Source: Bradysia coprophila
Taxonomy: Eukaryota > Arthropoda > Insecta > Diptera > Sciaridae
Assembly: GCF_014529535.1 (NCBI RefSeq)
Contig: NW_023503374.1
Location: 4,836,001-4,900,000, forward strand
Length of the DNA: 64,000 bases
Reading direction: 5' to 3'
The notes under the pieces are model-generated. The model was not told the DNA's origin, did not search any database, and saw only the letters and a program-made list of their open reading frames with translations. A program made the translations under genes and the position numbers. Of the stretch, positions 48,278-57,541 are shown piece after piece (position 1 is the first letter of the stretch; each line of letters starts with the position of its first letter).

Positions 48278-48697
48278 ATGACACAAAGTGACGAACAGAC
48301 ACTTTTGGTTTTTGAAAGGAGAATTCTTCGATCAATTTTTGGAGGTGTCAATGTGAACGGCAATTGGAGAAGAAGATACAACCATGAGCTGTATCAGCTT
48401 TACAAGGAGCCCGATATAGTCAAATTCATCAAAATCAATCGATTAAAATGGCTCTGTCATGTACAAAGAATGAACGATGAACATGTACCACTGAAACTGC
48501 TAAATACAAATCCCGATGGAAGCCGCAGACCAGGAAGACCGAGAGCGAGATGGAAAGATGTAATTGAGTCTGATCTGAAAGTACTAAGAGTAAGCGACTG
48601 GAGAACGTTGGCGCCGAATAGGTCCGATTGGAGAAGATTGCTGGAAGAGGCCAAAACCAATAGTAGGTTGTAGTGCCCGCCTAAGTAAGTAAGTAAG
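48278..48697 (+). mobile_element. LINE reverse-transcriptase C-terminus with 3' tail
   Basis: An open frame of about 131 codons matches the C-terminal end of endonuclease-reverse transcriptases of non-LTR elements: FERRILRSIFGG, YNHELYQLYKEPDIVKFIKI, RLKWLCHVQRM and RPGRPRARWKDVIESDL. It ends with a stop followed by a (TAAG)n tail at 48682-48697, typical of RTE-like 3' ends. The 5' part is missing, so this is a truncated insertion. It differs in sequence from the remnant at 31963-32455. Confidence 0.85.
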
Positions 48698-49199
48698 AGC
48701 CTACAGTGATCATCGGATTTTTCGTCTGAATTTCAGTCGAAGAATTACTTGCACCCTTGCACCTTTTACACTTTTGAGAACCAGTCAAAGTTACATTTTT
48801 TTTTGTTATTCACGTCAATCACTGATTAGATAATGAGGAAATTCTTCATAATGAACACACCACACAGGAAGTGTCACACTTACATTTCTGTGCAAATATT
48901 TTATGTTAATCAACTTACGCCGATCGACACTTGTGATGAGAAAATCTTTCGCTTTATTTACTTATTTCACTTTTGTAAATAAGAGTCAGCTTAATCACGT
49001 CGGTGTTTTCCTTCAACAACTTGTCAAAATCCAAGAATGAGTGCGTTTGAATCATCTGTTTGCCTGCTTTTGACGCTTTTGACACATTTTGTGACAGCTA
49101 AATATTTTTGTTTATAATCTCGCTCGAATCGTTCCTTGGACCAAACTTTTTGAGCTTCTTACGCGTAAGTGAGCTCTTACATTGTCCAGCCGGTAGACA

Positions 49200-49909
49200 A
49201 TGGGTGAAATGAACCCGAAATTCGATACAACGTCGTCAGTTCAACCGCCCCCACGAAGTGATTCCTTTTCTATGTCGGATTATTATTCGGACAATGACAA
49301 TGGCAATGGCATCGACTACAAGGAGGAGGCAAAAATATCTCAATATCGCAGAGCAATACAGTTAATTGATCGGAAATGTGAACTTTTATCCAGAAACAAT
49401 GAAAAGCTGATTCGAAGGTAAACGGTTTGGGAACAATCAATCCGTACTACCAAGGCCAAATTGACAGTCTCTTTATCTCTGCAGGATCCACTTTGTGAAG
49501 AGCATCAGCAAACGAAAGGAAAAGGATATTCTTCTGCTGAAAGCTCGACTGGACGAATACAATGATGAATGGCGCACAGCAGATACAACCGATACGGCGA
49601 GCAATAATTTCCCCTCATTGATTCGTGCATCCGGCCAAAACAAGTCGAAAAAGTACACTCCCCGCAAGTACAAGAAAAACACTGACAATGCAAACAGCTC
49701 GAAAAATGATGGAGTCACAACGAATGGTTCGGCAAAGGATAAAGAGTCGAAGCCTCGTAAGCGCCAGAAATCGGTAATGCATTTGAAACGGTTGCATTGC
49801 AATAGATCTGACCGAGCTGTCTTTTTTGTTTCAGTCGAAAGAGCCAAACGCAAAACGAGCATCGAATCAACAATTTATTCCATTGAGCGTGAATCAACAG
49901 CAACAATGA
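49200..49909 (+). CDS. TFPT / INO80 complex subunit F-like protein
   Basis: Three exons, 49200-49417, 49485-49773 and 49835-49909, join to about 193 aa. Residues about 43-100 form a charged helical coiled coil (QYRRAIQLIDRKCELLSRNN, then RIHFVKSISKRKEKDILLLK) that ends in LDEYNDEW. This pattern, with a conserved Y-x-D-x-(W/Y) end, resembles the core of TFPT (INO80F), a subunit of the INO80 chromatin remodeller. The N terminus is Ser/Pro/Asp-rich. The C-terminal part is basic (KSKKYTPRKYKK, KPRKRQK), suitable as a nuclear signal, and ends in a glutamine run. It is divergently oriented to no close partner. AATAAA lies at 49943. Homology rests on the helix pattern only, so the call is moderate; the gene structure is solid. 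Confidence 0.7.
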
Positions 49910-49942
49910 TCTGGAGCTGATACATCTACTCGAAATGAATGA

Positions 49943-49948
49943 AATAAA
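49943..49948 (+). terminator. Polyadenylation signal of TFPT-like gene
   Basis: AATAAA lies 34 bases after the stop codon. Confidence 0.65.
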
Positions 49949-50039
49949 GTGACGTGAAGGGGGAATCAGAAGATTTTTTTTTATTTGATCGACGAACCGA
50001 AGTGAGATTAGGGTCGCTATGAAGGATTGGCTAGAGTGA

Positions 50040-50500
50040 AAGTAGCACCGACAGGTTTTCAATTCAACATTTTATTTTGATTCAAATATAAAATTCTTAA
50101 AAATTTTCGATGTGCCGTCCTCCGATGTGGTAAGTAGAATCGATTTGTTTCGACTGTAGCTTTAATCGTACACCTCAGCCTGATGTCCAAGTAGTGAAAA
50201 CTGGTATGAACAAAAAAATAATAATTTGCGATAGAGACAAAAATGAGCGATGATTATGTGGCGATAGCGATATGCTTGCAGTTTCAAACAGGAAAATTGG
50301 ATATTTCTGGACTCACATCTTGTAATCTAAAAAAAATCCTAAATTTACTGAAACAATCATATCTCGCTTAGCCGTTCTTCGGAATTTCTAATATTGATCA
50401 ACTGCGTTTCACTTTTCGACTTATTCCCCGACCAGCACACAATTCCTAATTGGTCTCCCGATTCGGAACAATCTACTGATTTCATTTGTGTCCCAACTCC
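50040..50500 (-). repeat. Duplicated block from the AAMP 3' end
   Basis: This block matches 54295-54635 in the same orientation. It covers the AAMP last exon, its acceptor and part of the preceding intron (shared words include GTGGCGATA, ATATTTCTGGACTCAC and GGTCTCCCGATTCGGAACAA). This copy contains extra sequence in the intron part. Because intronic DNA is included, it arose by DNA-level duplication and not by reverse transcription. Confidence 0.85.
50081..50200 (-). pseudogene. Broken duplicate of AAMP last exon
   Basis: The minus strand reads, after an intact CAG acceptor (50201-50203), the same WD40 segment as the AAMP terminal exon (FSLLGHQAEVYD onward). The codon after YD is TAA where the AAMP exon has TTA (Leu). 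After this single nonsense change the frame stays open and reads the same residues through SEDGTSKIFKNF. If it were spliced to AAMP exon 2 as an alternative end, the product would lose half of its last WD repeat. It is most likely a recent pseudo-exon. Confidence 0.85.
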
Positions 50501-50719
50501 ATTAATAATAGAGAAATGAAAACACAACGAAAACCAATTTATAAATGTCGTAAATGTCGTGAGGCTCCCCGTCCAGGTCCGAACTGGCCATACTGGGCGT
50601 TCGGGCGATTCCCGAAGGGCCTTTTGCCTCAGTCGGGCGAGGTCCCGGCAGGGCTTTTTTAAATTTCAACCATTTAGTGTTCAAACAAATGCAGCCCATT
50701 TTAGCGAACATATTGGAAA

Positions 50720-51290
50720 TCCTACTGATTGGAAATCGAAAAAAAAATAACAGAAAGGCCTCAGTAGGAAATTTTTTGATTGGAAATCGAAAAAAAAAAT
50801 TAACAGAAAGGCCTTCAGTAGAAAAATTTCCATTGGAAATCGAAAAAATTAGCAGAAAGGCCATAGTGAAAAAATTTCCATTCGATATCGAAAAAAATTA
50901 ACAGAAAGCCCTCAGGAGGAAAAATTTTGATTGGAAATTGAAAAAAGTTAATAGAAAGGCCTCAGTGGAAAAATTACGATTGGAATTCGAAAACATTTTC
51001 ATTGGAAATCGAAAAAATTAAGAGAAAGGCCTCAATTGGAAAATTCTGATTTGAAATCGGGAAAAAATTAACAGAAAGGCCCTGAGTGGAAACATTTCGA
51101 TTAGAAAACGAAAAAATTAAAAGAAAGGCCTCAGTAGAAGAAATTCGATTCTAAATCGAAGAAAAATTAACAGAAAGGCCTCAGTTGGAAAATTCTGATT
51201 TGAAATCGAAAAAAATTAACAGAAAGGCCCTCAGTAGAAAAATTTCCATTTGAAATCGAAGAAATATCAACAGAAAGGCCCCAGTGATGA
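50720..51290. repeat. Minisatellite, ~57-60 bp unit, about ten copies
   Basis: The unit is GGAAATCGAAAAAA followed by TTAACAGAAAGGCCTCAGT and a TTTCCATT-like end, repeated with variation. The repeat produces open frames on both strands with LIGNRKK-type periodic peptides. These are by-products, not genes. Confidence 0.85.
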
Positions 51291-51600
51291 ACTACCGATA
51301 GAAAACAATGAACTACCGATAGAAAATAATGAACTACCGATAGAAATTAATAAACTACCGATAGAAAGCAATAAGCTACTGATAGAAAATGGAATTTGAC
51401 CGATGAATAGTTGTAAAATTATTAATTTATCGGTATTTTATCACTTTTTATCGGTAAAAAGTTATCGGTAGTTTAGAATATTTTTATCGGTACTTGTGAA
51501 TGTGTCTATCGATAATTTATTATTTTCTATCGGTACCGTATTTATCGGTCATTTATTATTTTTTATCGGTAGTTTCGAATAATTTTATCGGTCGTTTATT
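51288..51600. repeat. Palindromic array of ACCGATAGAAA units
   Basis: Five 21-22-bp units with GAACTACCGATAGAAA (51288-51390) are followed by about eight irregularly spaced copies in the opposite orientation (TTTTATCGGTA, 51425-51600). The whole forms a large imperfect palindrome directly after the 57-60-bp minisatellite. Non-coding. Confidence 0.75.
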
Positions 51601-52100
51601 AGTATCCAAATATTAGTCTGCTCAGCTGCCTGACTAACTTGTTATAGAACGAGTCATATACGCTAGGTTAAACGAGTTTGTTCACAGCAACAATATCACA
51701 ACAGCAAATGTGTTCTAGAGTTGTAAATTTCGTTAGGACCATCAAAAAAATTTAACAATATAGTGTGCTTTCTATCTGAAGTAGGTCCCAGCTGATGGGT
51801 GGGTCAGGTTCTTTGACTGACTGATTTTCTCAATCAATTTTTGCGATTGTTATAAAAGTGTCATAGAACTGTACATCGTTTCTCATGCGATCGTAACTAC
51901 AAATATTCGTAACAATTGTGTCTATTAAATCTTATAAGAACTTTACGGCCTTATGTTGTCCAAAAAAATTGGAAAAACGTCTTTGGTCACCGCACTGTGC
52001 GTTGCTTTGGTGTAGGAAATTTAATTCTCTATCGATATCATCCATAAAAATGCGAAATATTTTGTTCAGAGTGTTCGAAAATGGTCGAAAACTGAAATAT
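51600..52100. other. Non-coding stretch
   Basis: No gene is supported. The part near 51783-51840 (GGGTGGGTCAGGTT...TTGACTGAC) is related to about 8363-8420, an old dispersed repeat. Confidence 0.4.
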
Positions 52101-52445
52101 TGCACTCTTGCACGGCAGACCCGCGGAATTGTGTGGACTACAGGAACATGCACTGAGATCACTTCGACATATGCAGGACCGTGCTGCTGGTGGAAGGGCC
52201 GCTACCTTCGGACTTACGCAGGCTGAAAATTGTTCCGCGCTAATTGGGCAACAGCATCTGCTACCCGAGTTTCTGTGGTGCCAGGTACATGGTCTCCTGC
52301 GTTTTCTGCAGGTTCAGTGTCAGGTACACACTCGAGAGTGCTATTTTTTGTATCTTCAGGAGAAGTGTGGTCTCGTACCCAAGCTGTGCGTATGAGGAGA
52401 AGGTCTCAATAAAGCATAAAGCCTCTTCGTTACTTTTCTAAAATT
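52100..52445 (+). other. GC-richer island with overlapping open frames
   Basis: This stretch is visibly less AT-rich than its surroundings and stays open in several plus-strand frames over about 200-290 bases. It ends with AATAAA at 52409. One frame is Ser/Gly/Thr-rich (VSVVPGTWSP, SAGSVSGTHS), another Cys-rich. I recognise no family in any of them. It could be the 3' end of a degenerate transposon or retrocopy. Confidence 0.35.
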
Positions 52446-52545
52446 GATTCGATGGATTTTCTCCATTCGATAGAAATAATTTTCATTTTATGTAATTTTT
52501 TAGAAAGTAAAATTATTACATCAAGTAAGTGTAGAAAGAAAATCG

Positions 52546-52960
52546 GTCAAAAACACTCAAAAGAGTAAAAGTGACGCAAGTCGCTGTGCATACTTCCAAA
52601 ACAACTGATATCGCTGGATGTGACGCATTCTGCGCTTGTACGCAAAAACTGTAACAGGAAAAATTTGACCAAAGAAATTCTAGAAACAAAATTTTACCAA
52701 AAAAATTTTGCGTCACAAAGTGGCAGATGATTCGGACGTATTCTTGCCTATTTTAAAAAATTTCTTAAAAGTACTTTCCTCAACATCTTCTGACGCAAAA
52801 TTTTTTTGGTAAAATTTTGTTTCTAGAATTTCTTTGGTCAAATTTTACCTGTTACAGTTTTTGCGTACAAGCGCAGAATGCGTCACATCCAGCGATATCA
52901 GTTGTTTTGGAAGTATGCACAGGGACTTGCGTCACTTTAACTCTTTTGAGTGTTTTTGAC
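52546..52960. mobile_element. Foldback element with ~175-bp arms
   Basis: The left arm starts GTCAAAAACACTCAAAAGAG and the right arm is its near-perfect reverse, ending GAGTGTTTTTGAC. Both contain GTGACGCA, CCAAAACAACTGATATCGCTGG and CGTACAAGCGCAGAATGCGTC or the reverse. The loop is only about 60 bp. An open frame on the minus strand of the left arm is repeat-derived. Confidence 0.8.
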
Positions 52961-52979
52961 TGATATCAGTTCTTTTGGA

Positions 52980-53110
52980 AGAATTAGTAGATTGAAAAAT
53001 TTAAAAATTTGAAAAATTTGAAAAATTTTGAAAAATTTGAAAAACTTTGAAAAATTTAAAAAAAATTTAAAAATTTAAAAAAATTTGAAAAATTTAAAAA
53101 AATTCTAAAT
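52980..53110. repeat. GAAAAATTT low-complexity run
   Basis: Tandem-like A/T-rich words of the GAAAAATTTGAAAAATTT type. No coding. Confidence 0.75.
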
Positions 53111-53129
53111 TTAGGAAAAAAAATTGAGG

Positions 53130-53700
53130 CGAGCAGAGCTTACCAAAAGCGAACAAATTTGTTCTACCATACCCATCCACACACACACATTTAAAGGTGT
53201 TCTTATATGGGGCTTTTATGGGAACTTCGAGGAGCCCTAGCTCCGAAACGAGGCCGGTTCCCCCCAAATTTTTTTTTCTGGAATGTCTTAGAATGACGAC
53301 TAGAATCTACTCCCAAAATTTCAACAAAATCTAAAGAAGACTTTAGAAGATAGGAAACACGGACGGACGGACGGACGGACTAACAAAGTAACGTAGGATT
53401 TTTTCATTTCGTTTAAAGTACTGAAATTGACCAAAATGTATGGAAATGGGGCTTCTTGGAAGATTTTTTGCGTGGCCAAATTTTAAGCTGCAAGAACGTG
53501 TGATAGCTCGTTGAACTCGTACGGACGCCTAGTTTTTTTTAATGGTAATTTGGAGTCATTTGTATTTGAATTGTGGAACTTCAATATTTGCTGTATATAT
53601 GGTTCTGCAGTCTACGACAAAAAATTTTTTTTTAAATTTTTTCTAGTAATAGGACTTGCGTCACGGGCGCTATGCTAACGCGCGCCCATGATTGGCATTG
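53130..53700. repeat. Probable degenerate repeat with (GGAC)n
   Basis: The region contains a short (GGAC)n run at 53361-53380 followed by a poorly structured AT-rich tail. It has no gene. The GGGGCTTTTATGGGAACTTC-type text reads like a dispersed repeat, but I found no second copy here. Confidence 0.35.
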
Positions 53701-54335
53701 AATTTCTATTTTTCATAATTTCATCAAAACAACTTCTAGCAAACGAATGAGTCTCTCTCCCACTCTGTTTTTCAGCTGGACCACTCACGCAAACGAAACT
53801 GCTTAGTAGTCATCGGGAAACCGTTTCGAATAAGGCCCATTGTTTGATGCGTTTGCGTCTGGTGATAATTTAATGGCCACACGAAAATGAAAATGCAATT
53901 TACAGTAAGATACTATCGTAGCAAACGCAGTTTGTGTATCGCGTGCGGATAACACTTGAGTGAATGCGGGTCGACCTTTCATTGGGCTTTTAAACGTCGA
54001 CCTGAGCGTCAACGATTTTTCCAGCAGTTTTCTTAATGTTCACGTTCAAATGGATGATTTTTAATTCGGGAAATGATTCAACGATATACTCAACGGTTAT
54101 ACTGAAAATTCATATCGAAATGCGAATAATTCTTCGAGATTTCATCAAACGAGACTGTTGCTCTTCCTCACCTGTAGTCCAGATGGCATAGAGGTTTTTT
54201 TTTCTCAAAAGACGCATTTTCCATTGGACTTTTTTTTATGAGCGCGCGCCATGCCGAACGACTATGACCAGCTGAAAGTGAAAGGTGGTAGTACTCCGAC
54301 AGGTTTCAGTTCAACATTTTATTTTGATTCAAATA
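53700..54335. other. Region 3' of AAMP
   Basis: No gene is supported. The AAMP polyadenylation signal is at 54318-54323. Confidence 0.4.
54318..54323 (-). terminator. Polyadenylation signal of AAMP
   Basis: AATAAA on the minus strand, 16 bases after the AAMP stop codon at 54340-54342. Confidence 0.6.
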
Positions 54336-54339
54336 AGGC

Positions 54340-56368
54340 TTAAAATACAAAATTCTTAAAAATTTTCGATGTGCCGTCCTCCGATGTGGTAAGTAGAATC
54401 GATTTGTTTCGGCTATAGCTTAAATCGTACACCTCAGCCTGATGTCCGAGTAGTGAAAACTGGAATGAAAATCATTTTTTATCGATAGCAATGACAAAAA
54501 TGTGCGATGATATTATGTGGCGATATGCTTGCCGCTTCTAACAGGTTATGGAAAATTATATATTTCTGGACTCACCAGCACACTCTTCCTAATTGGTCTC
54601 CCGATTCGGAACAATCTACTAATTTGTCCCGAACTCCGATTTTTGAAATTTTACTCGCGTCACAATTTAAAAGTCTCACGCAACATCTACCTGAGGACCG
54701 GTTTTTGTTTAGCTAGATGACTCCCGAATCTTGTTTTATTGGAAGGAACTTTTCTCCAAAATTAGGACGACTATGGTATGTCCTCGACGGACAAAAAGGA
54801 TTCAATGGCCTCAGCCAAAACACTTCTTTTGTCAAATCTGATCACACTTGAGCGTTCCTTTATCAAGGACCAATCATGATCTACTTATATCGTTCCGCCA
54901 CTATTCAATGAATTGAAAGACTACTTCAGCACACAACAATCTTCACATAAAAAAATCGAGCCTCAACGTCCGTTTTCAGTGGATTCAATTTTCGAGAGCA
55001 ATCTATCCTGACCAGAACTTCTATCTGCGCTGTGAAAGGACCTACTATCAATTTTATCATTTTAGAACGGTATGGAATTCTGTTGCATTTCCCTTAAAAC
55101 CAAAGCTAGTGGAATCTCTAAATTTGAAAGATTTATTGCCTGACGAATTTTACAGATAAAGTCCTCGAACTTCGGACCAATTTTTATGGAGACAGTAAAA
55201 TAAGAAAAAATTACCTTCAGTTGACCACTGCGACCATCGAAAGCTCTTATAGCACCATCCAATGTTCCACAAAAAAGAGTATGATTCGGTGCCCAAAACA
55301 GTTTCGTTACACCGGAGCCGCCCTTCTCACATTCAACGCGAACCGCCTGCTTAGCAATGTCCCACAATGAAATCTTTCCTTGCAATGTTCCTAACAAACA
55401 AAACCAATATTTTAACTTTCGTTCAGTACTTTCACAATCAGATACTGTGACATACCACATGCGGCCAATTTTAAATCCGAATCCGGACAAAATGCTAATG
55501 ATTCCACCGATCCGGAATCTGGCAGAAGATTTCCCAAAGCTCCGCTAGCACCAGCTATCAGAATTTTGCCATCTTCACTGCCACTTAAAAATATTCCATT
55601 GTCTGGATCGGCTGCAATGCAAGTAATTGTACTGGAATGGCCCAACGGAGAGTCGGCTAGTATTTCTTGTACAACCGAACTGGATTTAATGTCCCACAGT
55701 TTAATGGTGCCGTCTCCATAGCCAACAATCAGTTTTTTGCCATCGTTCGTCAACTCGCCAACTTCTGACTTATGACCATTTCCTTGAAGAACTTTACATT
55801 CACCGGATGGTATACGCCAAACGTACACTTCACCCGATTCACCTCCAGCTAGCAACACATTGGCCGATGTGTGCCATTGCATCCACGCCATATCACCCAT
55901 GGAGAATTCCCATACTTTGGAGTAATTGTTGTTCACCTTGAAAACCTGAATATCTCCGGCAAGGTCACCAGTCGCTAAGAAGTTTCCATCACTGCTGAAC
56001 TGAGCGCAAACAATCGAATCCTTGTGACCATCTACTTCGTAGACAACTTCGCCAGTTTCCGTTGACCAAACATAGGCTTTGTCATCCTCGCCTCCCGTCA
56101 CGGCTAAGTCCAGACTTGGATGCAGAGAACCACAAAACACGGGTTTGTTATGCTTGGTAAATGTTAGAACAGCATCGTCCCGCTCAACGGTCATTTCGTT
56201 GTCAACAATTGCAGCATCATCACCATTCTCATCATCAGATTCGATTTGTTGTTCCCATTCATTCAAAACTTCGTCAGCATCGCCCACATAAATCAATTCA
56301 TCACCATCGTCCTCTTCGTCTCCTCCTACTGAATTGTACGGTGACGTCGGCGGTGTATTATTTCTCAT
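54340..56368 (-). CDS. AAMP: AAMP, WD40-repeat protein
   Basis: Angio-associated migratory cell protein homologue, a cytosolic WD40 beta-propeller scaffold. Exons on the minus strand are 56368-55456, 55390-55215 and 54459-54340, joining in phase to about 402 aa (vertebrate AAMP is slightly longer). The N terminus is acidic (EEDDGDE, ESDDENGDD). About eight WD units follow, with recognisable GEDDKAYVWSTETGEVV, GDLAGDIQVF, GYGDGTIKLWD, GSEDGKILI, GTLQGKISLWD and GTLDGAIRAFDGRSG. The short last exon (39 codons) supplies the closing repeat, GHQAEVYDLS to SEDGTSKIF. It was placed because the protein would otherwise end within the propeller. It is preceded by a CAG acceptor across a roughly 755-bp intron. 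A broken copy of that exon lies at 50081-50200. Confidence 0.95.
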
Positions 56369-56605
56369 TTTTTTGCAATTTAAATGTTTCGTAAAATCAT
56401 AACACCAAATGTTATCACAAATTCAAAACACGTTGTGGATGGAACGGATGGAACTGGAAGAAATGTCAAGTTGACAGAATGAAAAAAAAAAAAAATGAAA
56501 AAAGGCTAGAACTGAAATCGAAGGACGGTGTACTAACGATAAGGGGATTTCCGATTTTATTAGAGTAGCACTAGAGACACAATAAATTTAAATTTTAACC
56601 TCGTA

Positions 56606-56842
56606 ATGACTGCTAGAAGCATTATCGAGTCTCTTCTTTTGGTGAGCCTTTTCTTATCATACAGTAGAGCTATTCGCGCCGTAAGTGCGGTCGAAATTCA
56701 AAATGGAAAGTGCGGAGGTCTTTCTAACGTAGCGTCATTTTCATATAAGGAAGCGTTGAAATGTATTTTTCGGTTCACTTTTTCATCGAATCGTTCACTC
56801 AAAATTCAAATTTTAGGCACATTTGCCAATGAAAGTAGATAA
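56606..56842 (+). other. Signal-peptide-like short frame running into a MITE
   Basis: From the ATG at 56606 the first 25 codons read like a secretion signal (basic start, then LLLVSLFLSY, ending SRAIRA). The frame then enters a MITE copy at 56678, whose first bases GTAAGT directly follow. This could be the remains of a first exon whose donor region has been replaced or provided by the MITE, or chance. No downstream exon was found. Confidence 0.3.
56678..56825. mobile_element. MITE, family 2, copy 2 (partial)
   Basis: Nearly identical to the interior of 11080-11244, from CCGTAAGTGCGGTCGAAATT to the TTTTAGGCACA word. The outer terminal bases are missing on both sides. On the right it abuts the family 3 MITE fragment at 56827. 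Confidence 0.7.
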
Positions 56843-56883
56843 GTAGGTATGGCCAGTCCATACAAGTCGGAGCACATACGGAT
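56827..56883. mobile_element. MITE, family 3, one-ended fragment
   Basis: CAATGAAAGTAGATAAGTAG followed by GTATGGCCAGTCCATACAAG and GAGCACATACGGAT matches, in reverse, the right arm of the full element at 13829-14033. Only one arm is present. Confidence 0.75.
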
Positions 56884-56884
56884 T

Positions 56885-57540
56885 CTTTTTCTGTAGTTTG
56901 TTATTCTTACTTTGTTACTTCTTTTTGCAATGCCAAATGTATGGTATGGAGTCTCAGGACTCTATTTAGAGTTACCACTGTTTCTACTGCTTCAAGTGCG
57001 TTGGTTTGGTGTGAAATCACACTTTGCTCAAATAATTTTTTCATAACATGATTCAGACATTGGTTATTCAAGCTAGTTAATTCAAGACTGTATATCGGAA
57101 GGTGGTTACCAATCGCGTCCAACACTATATCATACAACCTTGAGATTCTCTTCTTATTTTCAAGAGAAATTCCAATTTTAACAGTGATAAGAACACCGTT
57201 TCCCAACAAATTTTCAATAAAAAATGTTCAATGAATTTTGGATCCTCATAACGGCATTTTCAGACCATACCAGGAAGACACAAAAATCAAGGTCTTTTAA
57301 GAACCTTGACAAAAATACGCTTAAATCACTCGCGCTTTCTAGAGCTTCGAGATGTACGTGGGAGCTGGATTCTGCTCTCATTTGACATTTCTGTCTGGGG
57401 AGGCGGATTCAACATTAGATGTCATTCAAGAATTTTTTATATATAGCGAAAAGTACGGTGCTGGTGGTCGTGTGTGTTGTGTTCAAATTTAGAGCTAAAT
57501 ATTTTTAAAGGAGCAAATAAATAACGATATAAATTCTGAA
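56885..57540. other. Upstream region of synaptogyrin
   Basis: It contains a minus-strand open frame of 100 codons (56907-57209) that resembles no family I know and lacks splice support, so I do not call it a gene. The 5' UTR of synaptogyrin must lie in the right part; no TATA box could be selected with confidence. Confidence 0.4.
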
Positions 57541-57541
57541 A

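Noticed and set aside
49473-50062. Long minus-strand frames opposite the TFPT-like gene
   Set aside because: They are antisense shadows of the spliced plus-strand gene and show no family resemblance.
50677-50901. Plus-strand frame with repeated LIGNRKK-like peptides
   Set aside because: It is a translation of the 57-60-bp minisatellite. The periodicity comes from the DNA repeat, not from a protein family.
56907-57209. 100-codon minus-strand frame upstream of synaptogyrin
   Set aside because: No recognisable domain, no splice partners and no regulatory context; kept only as a note.
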